Positions 18,082 to 26,817 of a stretch of DNA of 64,000 nucleotides are shown one piece after another (position 1 is the stretch's first letter; each line of letters opens with the position of its first letter). The notes below the pieces were generated by a model. The model made no database searches, had not been told where the DNA came from, and worked only from the letters and a program-made list of their open reading frames with translations. The DNA is from Caulobacter sp. RHG1 (lineage in GTDB: Bacteria; Pseudomonadota; Alphaproteobacteria; Caulobacterales; Caulobacteraceae), in the NCBI RefSeq assembly GCF_013181195.1, contig NZ_SMZP01000002.1, positions 62,001 through 126,000 of the forward strand, given 5' to 3'. The translations under genes were made by a program, and so were the position numbers.

Positions 18082-18644
18082 GCACGACCGTCGAGATGCG
18101 GGATGTCGCCGAGGACGACCGCGAGCGTCTGCTGGCCTGGCGCAACAGCCCCGAGGTCGCCGCCTACATGTATTCCGACCACCCCATCGGGCGCGAGGAA
18201 CATGATCGGTGGTTCGACACGCTCTCCAAGCGCCACGATCGTCGCTACTGGATCATCCAGGTCGATGACGAGCCGGCGGGCCTGATCAATCTGGCCGACA
18301 TCGATGAGGTTCATCGCCGCTGCGCCTGGGCCTACTACCTGGCCAGCCCCAAGGTGCGCGGGCTGGGCGTCGGATCGTATGTCGAATTCTGGGCCATCGA
18401 GCACGTCTTCACGGTTCTCGGTCTCAACAAGCTGTGGTGCGAGGTTCTGCTGTCCAACGAGGCGGTCTGGAAGCTGCACGAGACGTTCGGCTTCCAGCGT
18501 GAGGCCCTGCTCCGCGATCACGTCGTCAAGCACGGCCAACCGGTCGACGTCGTCGGCCTGGGCCTGCTGGCGCGCGACTGGGAAGGCCAGCGCGAGGCGA
18601 TGGCGCAACGTCTTCGCGCCAAGGGCTACGCACTTCCCGCCTAG
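18078..18644 (+). CDS. flmH: PseH-like sugar-nucleotide N-acetyltransferase (FlmH)
   Basis: A 188-residue GNAT enzyme of the PseH type, which acetylates UDP-4-amino-4,6-dideoxy-AltNAc in pseudaminic acid synthesis. Traits are LLAWRNSPEVAAYMY, WAYYLASPKVRGLGVGSYVE (acetyl-CoA loop), VFTVLGLNKLWCEVLLSN and HETFGFQREALLRDHVVK. It overlaps the upstream cytidylyltransferase by four bases (ATGA). The gene shares the overall pattern of the 10375 acetyltransferase but differs in many positions. The name flmH follows the flmG-associated gene of Caulobacter and is likely. Confidence 0.82.
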   Translation: MSTTVEMRDVAEDDRERLLAWRNSPEVAAYMYSDHPIGREEHDRWFDTLSKRHDRRYWIIQVDDEPAGLINLADIDEVHRRCAWAYYLASPKVRGLGVGSYVEFWAIEHVFTVLGLNKLWCEVLLSNEAVWKLHETFGFQREALLRDHVVKHGQPVDVVGLGLLARDWEGQREAMAQRLRAKGYALPA

Positions 18645-18694
18645 CGGTTTCATCGCCGCACTTGCCAAGCGCGTGCGCCTGGGTAGTTTGATCA

Positions 18695-18719
18695 GTTCGT
18701 TTTGAACACTTGTTCGAAC
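18695..18719. promoter_or_regulatory. Clustered GTTC/GAAC half-sites upstream of moxR
   Basis: GTTC (18695), GAAC (18704), GTTC (18712) and GAAC (18716) form nested dyads just before the moxR ribosome site. The spacings do not fit the LexA rule GTTC-N7-GTTC, so another dimeric repressor is more likely. Confidence 0.4.
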
Positions 18720-18745
18720 CGGACTGAGATCCGGCGGAGATGGGC

Positions 18746-19615
<870 letters not shown>

Positions 19616-19711
19616 CGCCGTCTCGAACAGGCGTTACCTGGATTTCACTGGACGCGCCTGGCGGGCGCGCCCACTTTCCCGCCCAGTTTTCGGGAAATTC
19701 GGGGGAATCCC

Positions 19712-20518
19712 ATGCGTCATCACAAGCGACTGGCCAGGCTTCTGGTGATCGGCGCCTGCGCGGCGGCTCTGGCCGGCTGCCAGCGTCACGAGACCTCGAA
19801 CGAGCGCTCGGCAGACGCCAAGCCCGGTCGTCGCCAGCCGGTTCACGTGATCGACCGCCTGGACTGCCCCGAGCGCCAAGGCAAGCTGACACGCGTCAGC
19901 GCCGCACCGGACGGCCAGTCCTGCACCTACGAAACCACCGAAGCCACGGTCGACCTGCGTCTGGTCAAGCTGCAAGGCGCCGACGCCGACGCCGCCCTGG
20001 CGCCGATCGAGACCGAACTGAAGGCTGTCATGCCCCTGCCCCCTGGCGCGGAAAAGCCCCGGGCGGCCAAGGGCGGCAAAAACCAGACCAGCATCAATCT
20101 GCCAGGCGTCAACATCAACGCCAGCAATGACGGCGCCGACATCCGCATCGGCCAGCTGACGATCAACAGCGACGGCGGCGCGGCCGAGGTGAAGGTCAAC
20201 AAGAACACCAACGTCCGGGGCGACAACGCCCAGGTCAACGTCTCGGCCAATGACGAGCACGAAGGCGATGTGACCATCAAGGCCAACGATCACGGCGCGG
20301 AAATCCGCACTCGCAAGGGCGGCGACGTGATCCGTTCGACCCTGATCCTGGCCAACGACAAGGCGCCGAAGGGCTACCGTCTGGCCGGCTACGAAGCCCG
20401 AGGCCCCAAGGGCGGCCCGCTGGCCGTCGCCGTCGTCAAGGCCAAGACCCGCGACACCGACGACCACGACCTGTTCAAGGACATGAAGGCCCTGGTCCGC
20501 CATAACGTCGGGGGCTGA
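19712..20518 (+). CDS. Predicted lipoprotein with beta-rich repeats
   Basis: A 268-residue protein of unknown function. The signal peptide ends in the lipobox LAGC (Cys about residue 22), so it should be lipid-anchored. CPERQGKLTRVSAAPDGQSC may form a disulfide loop. Residues of about 125-215 are alternating short beta strands rich in Asn, Asp and Val (INLPGVNINAS, IRIGQLTINSD, VKVNKNTNVRG, VNVSANDEHEG, VTIKANDHGAE), suggesting a beta-solenoid-like stack. It stands alone after moxR and is followed by a large inverted repeat. Confidence 0.72.
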   Translation: MRHHKRLARLLVIGACAAALAGCQRHETSNERSADAKPGRRQPVHVIDRLDCPERQGKLTRVSAAPDGQSCTYETTEATVDLRLVKLQGADADAALAPIETELKAVMPLPPGAEKPRAAKGGKNQTSINLPGVNINASNDGADIRIGQLTINSDGGAAEVKVNKNTNVRGDNAQVNVSANDEHEGDVTIKANDHGAEIRTRKGGDVIRSTLILANDKAPKGYRLAGYEARGPKGGPLAVAVVKAKTRDTDDHDLFKDMKALVRHNVGG

Positions 20519-20527
20519 CCGTAGAAG

Positions 20528-20627
20528 CTGTCATCCCGGACGAAGCGCAGCGAAGACCCGGGACCGCGGGAAACTCGACGCTTCCGGCGGTCCCGGCTCG
20601 GCGTGCTACGCTTGGCCGGGATGACAG
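20528..20627. repeat. Large intergenic palindrome (REP-like element)
   Basis: The outer arms CTGTCATCCCGG (20528-20539) and CCGGGATGACAG (20616-20627) are perfect 12-bp complements, and the inner arms CGGGACCGC and GCGGTCCCG (about 20559-20595) also pair. The whole forms a long imperfect cruciform between convergent genes. Its style resembles dispersed intergenic repeats in Caulobacter-like genomes; only one copy is in this window. Confidence 0.6.
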
Positions 20628-20630
20628 ATC

Positions 20631-21005
20631 TTACTGGACCGGCTCGACCTGCATGACCTTGTAGGTCAGCGGGCGGCCGTCCTCGTCGGTGACGGTGACG
20701 TATTCGCCCAGGGCGAAGCGGTGCTCGCCCAGGCGGTGCAGCGGTTCGTCGTCGGCGACGTCCTCGTCGTCATAGTCGAAGAACCAGCGCGCACCCTTCT
20801 TGTTCAGGCGACCATCGACCGCGTCCTCGTCGGGCGCGAAGCGGCGGACGCTGCACGATCCCTTCACCTTGGCGTAGGCGGCTTCGTCGATATGGCCGTC
20901 CTCGGTCAGCGGCGCGGTCAGGGCGTAACCGCGATGGTCGTCGCCGCCGGAGAACTCGGTGCCCGGATTGCGCGCCAGGCGCATGACGATGCGCGAAAGA
21001 GACAT
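20631..21005 (-). CDS. Conserved hypothetical acidic protein
   Basis: A 124-residue protein with no named domain that I recognise. It begins SLSRIVMRLARNPGTEFSGG. The middle is acidic and aromatic (GARWFFDYDDEDVADDEPLH) and the end forms a predicted small beta-sheet (FALGEYVTVTDEDGRPLTYK). It has no signal peptide or membrane segment. It lies 36 bases downstream of the universal stress protein gene in the same direction and may be cotranscribed. Confidence 0.65.
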   Translation of the reverse strand: MSLSRIVMRLARNPGTEFSGGDDHRGYALTAPLTEDGHIDEAAYAKVKGSCSVRRFAPDEDAVDGRLNKKGARWFFDYDDEDVADDEPLHRLGEHRFALGEYVTVTDEDGRPLTYKVMQVEPVQ

Positions 21006-21041
21006 GCGGTCGTCTCCCTTTCTTGATTGTTGTTCTGAGAC

Positions 21042-21854
21042 TTAGTGCGACAGGAACAGCGAGGGACCGTCGCTGTTCAGCAAGCTGCGGGTGGTGCCCC
21101 CGAAGATGAACTCCTGAAGCCTGGGATGTCCGAACGCACCGGCGACCAGCAGGTTCGCACCCGTGTCACGCGCAGCGCCAAGCAGCAGGCCGGCGGCGTC
21201 GCCACTACCGTCCAGCACCCGGGTCGTGGCCTTGACGCCGCGGGCGGCCAGGAACTCGACCAGCCTTTCCAGCTCGAAGGCCCGCGACGAGGCGCCGGGG
21301 GCGCCGGCCACGATCACCGAACCCGCCTTCTGCAGCAGCGGCAGAGCCGTCCGCAGGGCGCGGCTGGCTTCCTTGCCGCCGTCCCAGGCCACCAGCGCCA
21401 CGCCATCGGTCCTGAAGCCCGAACGGGCCACCAGGGTCGGGCGCTGTTCGTCGGCGACCAGTTGCTGGAAGGCTTCGGCCAGAGGCCCCTTGCCGCGCGC
21501 CGATGCGTCGTCGAAGACGATGACGTCCGAAAGGCGGCCTTCCATGGCCAGACCCGCCCACACGGGCGACTCCAGCGTGACGACGCGCGTGCGGTTGTAA
21601 CCGGTTTCGGCCGCCAGCTTGCCGACGGCGCGCGCGCCCTCGTGAGCGGCCTCCTTCAGGCTTTCCAAGGCCGTGACCTGCACGCCGCCCATGAAACCCT
21701 CGCCCATCCAGGGCATAAGGTCGGCCATGTCGGCAGGCGCATGCACGCAAGCCAGCTCGGCCTGGAAAGCGCCCGCCAGAACGGCGGCGGCGGTCAGGAC
21801 GCTCTGGTCGTTCGGGGTTCCGGCCAGCGGAACCATAATTCTCGCCCAAGTCAT
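21042..21854 (-). CDS. Universal stress protein (tandem UspA-like)
   Basis: A 270-residue cytoplasmic protein with two UspA-like halves. The first starts WARIMVPLAGTPNDQSVLTA. The second has VALVAWDGGKEASRALRTAL and ends LLVAGAFGHPRLQEFIFGGT, then RSLLNSDGPSLFLSH, which corresponds to the ATP-binding G-x2-G-x9-G region of Usp proteins. Such tandem Usp proteins respond to starvation or redox stress. The start is the ATG at 21854 with GGGAG seven bases upstream; the open frame extends 21 codons further without support. Confidence 0.88.
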   Translation of the reverse strand: MTWARIMVPLAGTPNDQSVLTAAAVLAGAFQAELACVHAPADMADLMPWMGEGFMGGVQVTALESLKEAAHEGARAVGKLAAETGYNRTRVVTLESPVWAGLAMEGRLSDVIVFDDASARGKGPLAEAFQQLVADEQRPTLVARSGFRTDGVALVAWDGGKEASRALRTALPLLQKAGSVIVAGAPGASSRAFELERLVEFLAARGVKATTRVLDGSGDAAGLLLGAARDTGANLLVAGAFGHPRLQEFIFGGTTRSLLNSDGPSLFLSH

Positions 21855-21959
21855 GATCGAACTCCCTTCAAGGGTATTTCCACAGATGACGGCGACCGGC
21901 TCATTGATCTTTCTCAATCGATGCGCCAGTCAACACGGTAGGCAGTCAACACCTTCACC

Positions 21960-22619
21960 GTGAGGAACGATCTCGTGGCCAAAGGGCTGCATAGGGGCGC
22001 ACCGCCCCGCGCTTGGCAAAGAATGCTCTCCGGACGACGGCTCGACTTGCTCGACCCGTCGCCGATGGACATCGAGATCGAGGACATCGCCCACGGCCTG
22101 GCCCGTGTTGCGCGTTGGAACGGTCAAACCGTTGGAGATCATGGCTTTTCCGTCGCCCAGCACAGCATGGTCGTCGAGGAGATCGCCGCGCACATCAAGC
22201 CGGACCTGGAGCCTAAGTGGCGCCTGGCCGCGCTGCTGCACGACGCCAGCGAATATGTGATCGGCGACATGATCAGCCCGTTCAAGGCGGCGCTGGGCGT
22301 CAGTTACAAGGACTTCGAGGCCCGTCTCGAGGACGCCATCCACATCCGTTTCGGCCTGCCGGTGAAGACCCCCGCCCCCATCAAGAAGCTGATCAAGCAG
22401 GCCGACCGCGCCTGCGCCTTCTTCGAGGCCACCCAGCTGGCGGGTTTCGAGCATGGCGAGTCGCTGCAGATCTTCGGCGCGCCGCCGGCCGGTTACGACC
22501 TGACGATCAATCCCCTGCCGCCGTTCGAGGCCCAGGCCCGCTACGTCCAGCGCTTCCATGTGCTGTCGCGGGCGGCGGGTTTCGAGTCCGCGCCAGGCGC
22601 GGCGTTCGAAACAGAATGA
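21960..22619 (+). CDS. HD domain phosphohydrolase (YfbR-like)
   Basis: A 219-residue metal-dependent phosphohydrolase. The HD signature is seen as SVAQHSMVVEEI (first His, about residue 67) and AALLHDASEYVIGDM (His-Asp, about 90), with a later Asp in IKQADRACAFFEATQ. This order matches the YfbR/5'-deoxynucleotidase group. It begins HRGAPPRAWQRMLSGRRLDL. The start is GTG at 21960. Its TGA overlaps the ATG of the NAD-regulator gene by four bases, suggesting linked functions in nucleotide pools. Confidence 0.85.
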   Translation: MRNDLVAKGLHRGAPPRAWQRMLSGRRLDLLDPSPMDIEIEDIAHGLARVARWNGQTVGDHGFSVAQHSMVVEEIAAHIKPDLEPKWRLAALLHDASEYVIGDMISPFKAALGVSYKDFEARLEDAIHIRFGLPVKTPAPIKKLIKQADRACAFFEATQLAGFEHGESLQIFGAPPAGYDLTINPLPPFEAQARYVQRFHVLSRAAGFESAPGAAFETE

Positions 22620-23596
22620 CCGCTTCGGTCGTCATCGGCCTTTCGGCGGTGGTCGTCGCGATCCGCGACGGCGAAGCCGTTGTCCTGACCGTACGGCCGC
22701 ACGATGCGATCACCGACGTCGCCTCCTCGCTTTCCGGGTTGCCATTCGGCCCGTTCGATCCCGAAGCGCACCGCACCTTCGAGCTGGGCCTGCGCGCCTT
22801 CGTGGCCCAGCAGACCCGCTTCCAGCTCGGCTATGTCGAGCAGCTCTACACCTTCGGCGACAAGGGCCGCGACGCCCCCCGCGCCGAGGTCGGGGCCGGC
22901 GCGGCGCGCGTGGTCTCGGTCGGCTATCTGGGCCTGACGCCCAAGGCCGTCGACACCGACGCCCCTGACACCGCCTGGGCCCCCTGGACGCGGTTCTTCC
23001 CGTGGGAGGACTGGCGCGCCGGCCGCCCAGCCCTGCTGGACGAGGCCATCGCCCCGGCCCTGCGCCGCTGGGCCGGCGACGACGCGGCCAAGTGGTCGCG
23101 CGCGCGCCTGGCTTTCGCCCTGGACGGCGCGCCCTGGAACGAAGAGCGCGTGATGGAGCGCTACGAGCTGCTCTACGAGGCGGGCCTGGCCCCTGAGGCG
23201 GCGCGCGATCAGGCCCGCGCGGCCGGTCAGGACCCGGCCGAACCAGCAGCCTTGTCGGCGGCGCTGGGCGAACCGATGATCTCCGACCACCGGCGGATCC
23301 TGGCCACTGGCCTGTCGCGCCTGCGCGGTAAGATCAAGTACCGCCCCGTGGTGTTCGAGCTAACCCCCGAGGAATTCACCCTCTCGACCCTGCAGCGCAC
23401 CGTCGAGGCCATTGCCGGCGTGCCGCTGCACAAGCAGAACTTCCGCCGCGTGGTCGAGCGCGAGGAACTGGTCGAAGGCCTGGGCCGCATGGACGCCGAG
23501 ACCGGCGGCAGGCCCGCCGAGCTGTTCCGCTTCCGCCGTGAGATGCTGGCCACGCGCCAGGCCACGGGCCTTTCGCTGCCGCTGCTCCGGGATTGA
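22616..23596 (+). CDS. Nudix-related NAD metabolism regulator (NadQ/NrtR-like)
   Basis: A 326-residue protein with an N-terminal Nudix fold (about residues 1-165) and a C-terminal winged-helix part (about 235-326, LSRLRGKIKYRPVVFELTPE, FTLSTLQRTVEAIAG, NFRRVVEREELV). The Nudix box region GPFDPEAHRTFELGLRAFV lacks the catalytic REXXEE pattern, so the domain probably senses rather than hydrolyses a nucleotide. Alphaproteobacterial proteins of this design regulate NAD synthesis genes. The longer open frame from 22217 overlaps the HD gene and is not used; the ATG at 22616 overlaps its stop. Confidence 0.75.
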   Translation: MTASVVIGLSAVVVAIRDGEAVVLTVRPHDAITDVASSLSGLPFGPFDPEAHRTFELGLRAFVAQQTRFQLGYVEQLYTFGDKGRDAPRAEVGAGAARVVSVGYLGLTPKAVDTDAPDTAWAPWTRFFPWEDWRAGRPALLDEAIAPALRRWAGDDAAKWSRARLAFALDGAPWNEERVMERYELLYEAGLAPEAARDQARAAGQDPAEPAALSAALGEPMISDHRRILATGLSRLRGKIKYRPVVFELTPEEFTLSTLQRTVEAIAGVPLHKQNFRRVVEREELVEGLGRMDAETGGRPAELFRFRREMLATRQATGLSLPLLRD

Positions 23597-23628
23597 AGCT
23601 GACGCGAGGTTGGCCCTAAGCTCGCCGC

Positions 23629-24012
23629 ATGATGCCGAAGAACAAGAAAACGATCATCGTGGGCGGCGTCGTCGCCCTTATGCTGGCGGCGATCGGCGTT
23701 GGCCTCAGCCTCTATGTGGTGCAGGACTCGCGCGCCGAACTGACCGGCCAGACCCGGGACGATCCCCTGCAGGTCGCCGGCGCCAAGATCGCCATCGAGA
23801 ACCGCTTTCCCGAGGCCCAGCTGAACTTCGGAAACGCCTCCGTCCATTGGGACGGCGAAATCCCCTCGGTTTGCGGCCAGGTCGACATCGTCGAGCAGCA
23901 GGACATGTTCGACGGACCCGAGCGCTATGTGTTCTCCGAGGGCGAGCTGACCGTTGAAGAGGCCGACGGCACCGACGCCGTGAACCAGAAATGGTCGGAC
24001 CTGTGCGCCTGA
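23629..24012 (+). CDS. Hypothetical membrane-anchored protein
   Basis: A 127-residue protein of unknown function. Residues 8-30 (IIIVGGVVALMLAAIGVGLS) form a single membrane anchor, leaving about 95 residues in the periplasm. The soluble part carries two cysteines (IPSVCGQVDIVEQ and SDLCA at the end) that could pair. It follows the NAD-regulator gene by 32 bases in the same direction. Confidence 0.65.
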   Translation: MMPKNKKTIIVGGVVALMLAAIGVGLSLYVVQDSRAELTGQTRDDPLQVAGAKIAIENRFPEAQLNFGNASVHWDGEIPSVCGQVDIVEQQDMFDGPERYVFSEGELTVEEADGTDAVNQKWSDLCA

Positions 24013-24016
24013 CCGC

Positions 24017-24640
24017 TCAGCGGTAGTCGGTGATCGCGTAGGTTCCCTCGCTGGCCGGAACCAGATCGCCGACGATCGCCACATGCGCGCCGGCGGCCTT
24101 GCCGGCCGCGACGCCCGCAGGTGAATCCTCGAACACCAGACATTCGGCGATCGGCGCGCCCAGCCGCCGCGCCGCTTTCAGGAAGCCTTCGGGATCGGGC
24201 TTGCCGCGCCGCACGTCCTCGGCCGTGACCAGGATCTTAGGGACCGGCAAGCCGGCGGCGCGCAGTCGCATCTTGGCCAGCTCGAGCGGCGCGGACGTGA
24301 CGATCGCCCACGCATCCGGATCCAGCTCGGCAAGCAGAGCCTCGATGCCGGCGATCGCGACCACCCCCTCCGTGTCGGCCAGTTCGGCCTCATGAAACCG
24401 GCGGGCCTCCTCGACGATGTCGACATCCGGGGCGGCGAACCGGCGCATGATGTCGCCGCACTGCACGCCGTGAGAGACCGCCAGCAAGGCTTCGACATCC
24501 ACACGGTGCCGCGCGGCCCAGGCGCGCCAGGTACGCTCCACCACGATCGAGGAATCGAGCAGGGTTCCGTCCATGTCGAACAGGAAGGCGGCATAGGCGC
24601 GGCCCTTGAACCGGGGCGCAGAGCGTTCAGCAGCTGACAT
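24017..24640 (-). CDS. HAD family hydrolase (sugar phosphatase type)
   Basis: A 207-residue HAD-IA phosphatase. Motif I is FLFDMDGTLLDSS (about residues 19-31, nucleophile Asp), motif II WAIVTSAP, motif III GKPDPEGFLKAARRLG, and motif IV CLVFEDSPAGVAAGKAAGAH. A helical cap lies between motifs I and II. It is closest to small sugar-phosphate phosphatases of the YfbT/GPP type. Substrate is not predictable. It follows the fatty acid hydroxylase gene by 9 bases on the same strand. Confidence 0.88.
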   Translation of the reverse strand: MSAAERSAPRFKGRAYAAFLFDMDGTLLDSSIVVERTWRAWAARHRVDVEALLAVSHGVQCGDIMRRFAAPDVDIVEEARRFHEAELADTEGVVAIAGIEALLAELDPDAWAIVTSAPLELAKMRLRAAGLPVPKILVTAEDVRRGKPDPEGFLKAARRLGAPIAECLVFEDSPAGVAAGKAAGAHVAIVGDLVPASEGTYAITDYR

Positions 24641-24649
24641 GACGCCCTT

Positions 24650-25564
24650 CTAGCGCGACGGCTTCTCCGCCTCCACCCGCGCCCGCCATTTGGCCTTCAG
24701 CGTGTGGGAGGTGTCGCGCGAGCCGTCGGGGCTCCAGCCGGGCGGGCCGAACATGTAGCCCAGGGCCTCACGCGGCGACTTGCTGCCGGCCACGTCCTTG
24801 CCGATGCCGATCCACTCGTGGAAGACATTGTGGAAGAGATTGAAATTGCCGAGGTTCTTAACCGTGCCGTAGCGGCAGGGCTCTTCGTCGACCTCGGGGA
24901 TGAAGGTGCCGAACATCCTGTCCCAGATGATCAGAATGCCGGCGTAGTTGGCGTCCAGATACCGGGCGTTGCGGGCGTGGTGCACGCGGTGATGCGAGGG
25001 CGTGTTGAACACCGCCTCGAACCAGCGGGGCATGCGCTTGATCGCCTCGGTATGGATCCAGAACTGGTAGACGAGGCTGATCCCCTTCTGGATCGCCACC
25101 ATGGCAGGCGGAAAGCCCAGGAACGACAGCGGCAGCCACAAGAGCCACGTGCCGGCGACACCGCCGGTCCAGGTCTGACGCAGAGCGGTCGACAGGTTGT
25201 AGTGGGTCGAGGTGTGGTGGTTCACGTGGCTGGCCCACCAGAAGCGGCGTTCGTGCGCCAAGCGGTGGAACCAGTAGTAGGTCAGGTCCTCCAGCAGGAA
25301 GACCGCCACCCAGGCCCAGATCGCCGTCATCGGGATCGTGAACAGCCGGTGCTGATAGACCCACACCGTCGTCGCGAAGATCACCCCGCCGAAGAACAGG
25401 CCCGCCACGGTGCTGCCGACGCCCATGGACAGCGACATGGCCGTATCGCGGGTCTCGTAGTTCGCCTTGGCCTTGCCGAAGCGCCCCAGCAGGATCTCCA
25501 GGATGATGGCCAGCACGAAGAACGGAATGGCCAGCTGGACGGGGTCGAAGGGGGCTTTCAGCAT
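24650..25564 (-). CDS. Fatty acid hydroxylase/sterol desaturase family protein
   Basis: A 304-residue integral membrane di-iron oxygenase. The histidine boxes are clear: WFHRLAHE (about residues 98-105), HVNHHTSTHYN (about 113-123) and HHRVHHARN (about 190-198). Several membrane segments occur in residues 10-100 and 125-165. Such enzymes hydroxylate or desaturate lipids, sterol-like compounds or carotenoids; the substrate here is unknown. Its ATG overlaps the stop of the upstream gene by one base (TGATG). Confidence 0.88.
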   Translation of the reverse strand: MLKAPFDPVQLAIPFFVLAIILEILLGRFGKAKANYETRDTAMSLSMGVGSTVAGLFFGGVIFATTVWVYQHRLFTIPMTAIWAWVAVFLLEDLTYYWFHRLAHERRFWWASHVNHHTSTHYNLSTALRQTWTGGVAGTWLLWLPLSFLGFPPAMVAIQKGISLVYQFWIHTEAIKRMPRWFEAVFNTPSHHRVHHARNARYLDANYAGILIIWDRMFGTFIPEVDEEPCRYGTVKNLGNFNLFHNVFHEWIGIGKDVAGSKSPREALGYMFGPPGWSPDGSRDTSHTLKAKWRARVEAEKPSR

Positions 25565-25947
25565 CAGGCGAGCTCCTTCGGCGGCCAGGCGTCAGTCTCG
25601 ACGGCGAAGATCGGGCGGGCGTCGGACAGGCGCAGCTTCAGGCGACCGCCGCTGGGCTTGAGAGCCGCGACCACGCTCCACGGCAGGTCGCGAGCTACAT
25701 AGCCGTCGCCGCGGCGGTACAGCACGAGCGCCTGAGCGCCTTCGCGGGCGATGAGCGCCGCGCCGTCGGCAGCGATCCAGACCGCGTCCGGCCTGTGTTC
25801 GGGAAATTCCAGAAAGAGCAGCGCCTTGGCCGACTCGGCGTCCAGCGGCGGCGTCGACCGCGCCACCCCCAACCACGCTGCGAACGCCACAAGCAAAGCC
25901 ACGGCGGCTACCGAGCCGCCCAACTGCAACAACAGCGCCTTGTCCAA
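25564..25947 (-). CDS. Small membrane-anchored hypothetical protein
   Basis: A 127-residue protein of unknown function. It begins with a membrane segment, LLLQLGGSVAAVALLVAFAA, followed by a soluble beta-rich domain ending DARPIFAVETDAWPPKELA. I start it at the TTG at 25947, about 11 bases after GGGAGG. The frame is open to an ATG at 26061, but that extra stretch lies across an unlikely, AT-richer region. It is translationally coupled to the hydroxylase gene. Confidence 0.6.
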   Translation of the reverse strand: MDKALLLQLGGSVAAVALLVAFAAWLGVARSTPPLDAESAKALLFLEFPEHRPDAVWIAADGAALIAREGAQALVLYRRGDGYVARDLPWSVVAALKPSGGRLKLRLSDARPIFAVETDAWPPKELA

Positions 25948-26027
25948 GACCGACGCGCCCTCCCATAACTTATTGCTGTTTAGATTGACGCCTCGCGCGC
26001 GGCCGTCAAGCCTGACGCAAACGGAAA

Positions 26028-26053
26028 CGGCGCGCCCCGCGAGGAGCGCGCCG
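26028..26053 (-). terminator. Terminator of outer membrane protein gene
   Basis: On the minus strand CGGCGCGCTCC pairs with GGGGCGCGCCG around a TCGC loop and is followed by TTTCCGTTTGCG. It lies 27 bases after the stop of the 26081 gene. Confidence 0.7.
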
Positions 26054-26080
26054 TTCGTCATGTCTCGTTGAAGCGTCGGA

Positions 26081-26611
26081 CTAGAAGCGACGGACGTAGC
26101 CCACCGACATGGTGTCGGAGTTCAAGTCGCTCTTGGTGTAGTCCGAGCGGGTATAGTCGGCGCGGATGCCGTTCTTGTCATCCAGCTTGTACTCGGCGCC
26201 GACGCCATAGTTCCAGCTGTCGCGGTTGCCGTCGAACTGGGTGGCGGCGGGGTTGTTGGTGCTGAACTTGGTCGTGCCGTAACCGACGCGGCCGATCAGG
26301 TCGACATTGGGCGTCACGGGCAGATAGCCGACCGCATAAGCAGCGACCTGATGCTCCATTTTCACCTTCGCGGCGCCCGGCGCATAGGTCTTGTCGCCAT
26401 CGACGCCGCCGGCTACTTCGGCCTCGACGCCAAAATTAGGCGTAAACTTGGCGCCCATGCGCCCCTGAATAGCGCCGGTATCAACACCCTTGGTCCGAGT
26501 TTGACCATAGTTCACTGAACCATAGACCTCGGTGGAATTCTGAGCCTGTGCGAACATCGGAGCCGCGAGAACCGAACCGGCGACCAGAGTAGTGGCGATG
26601 AGAGTTTTCAT
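26081..26611 (-). CDS. Outer membrane beta-barrel protein
   Basis: A 176-residue protein with a signal peptide (residues 1-24, cut after AQAQ). It then shows alternating amphipathic strands such as STEVYGSVNYGQTR, GVEAEVAGGVDG, YAVGYLPVTPN and VDLIGRVGYGTTKF. It ends SDTMSVGYVRRF, with a terminal Phe typical of BamA-inserted barrels. It looks like the small 8-stranded OmpA-barrel/Omp25 porin-like family. It stands alone with its own terminator. Confidence 0.85.
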   Translation of the reverse strand: MKTLIATTLVAGSVLAAPMFAQAQNSTEVYGSVNYGQTRTKGVDTGAIQGRMGAKFTPNFGVEAEVAGGVDGDKTYAPGAAKVKMEHQVAAYAVGYLPVTPNVDLIGRVGYGTTKFSTNNPAATQFDGNRDSWNYGVGAEYKLDDKNGIRADYTRSDYTKSDLNSDTMSVGYVRRF

Positions 26612-26724
26612 TCTTGTACTCCAATTCTATACGTAGTCTTCAGCTCCCTCAGCCAGCCTAGGGCTATTCGGATAACGCGGCGGGTATGGGGCGGTTCACG
26701 GCCGGGTTTGCGGCGCATCCGTGT

Positions 26725-26762
26725 CGTGACCGAAATGTCACGGTGATGACGGCGGCGTCATC
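26725..26762. promoter_or_regulatory. Two adjacent dyads upstream of the FabH-like gene
   Basis: CGTGAC-N6-GTCACG (26725-26742) is followed directly by GATGACG-N4-CGTCATC (26745-26762). Both are perfect inverted repeats and lie 55-95 bases before the ATG at 26818. They are candidate operators for a dimeric regulator. Confidence 0.4.
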
Positions 26763-26817
26763 CATGCTATCTACGACTTCAAACAAGCGTCAGAACGCGG
26801 ACTCGCCCTCGTAGCGG

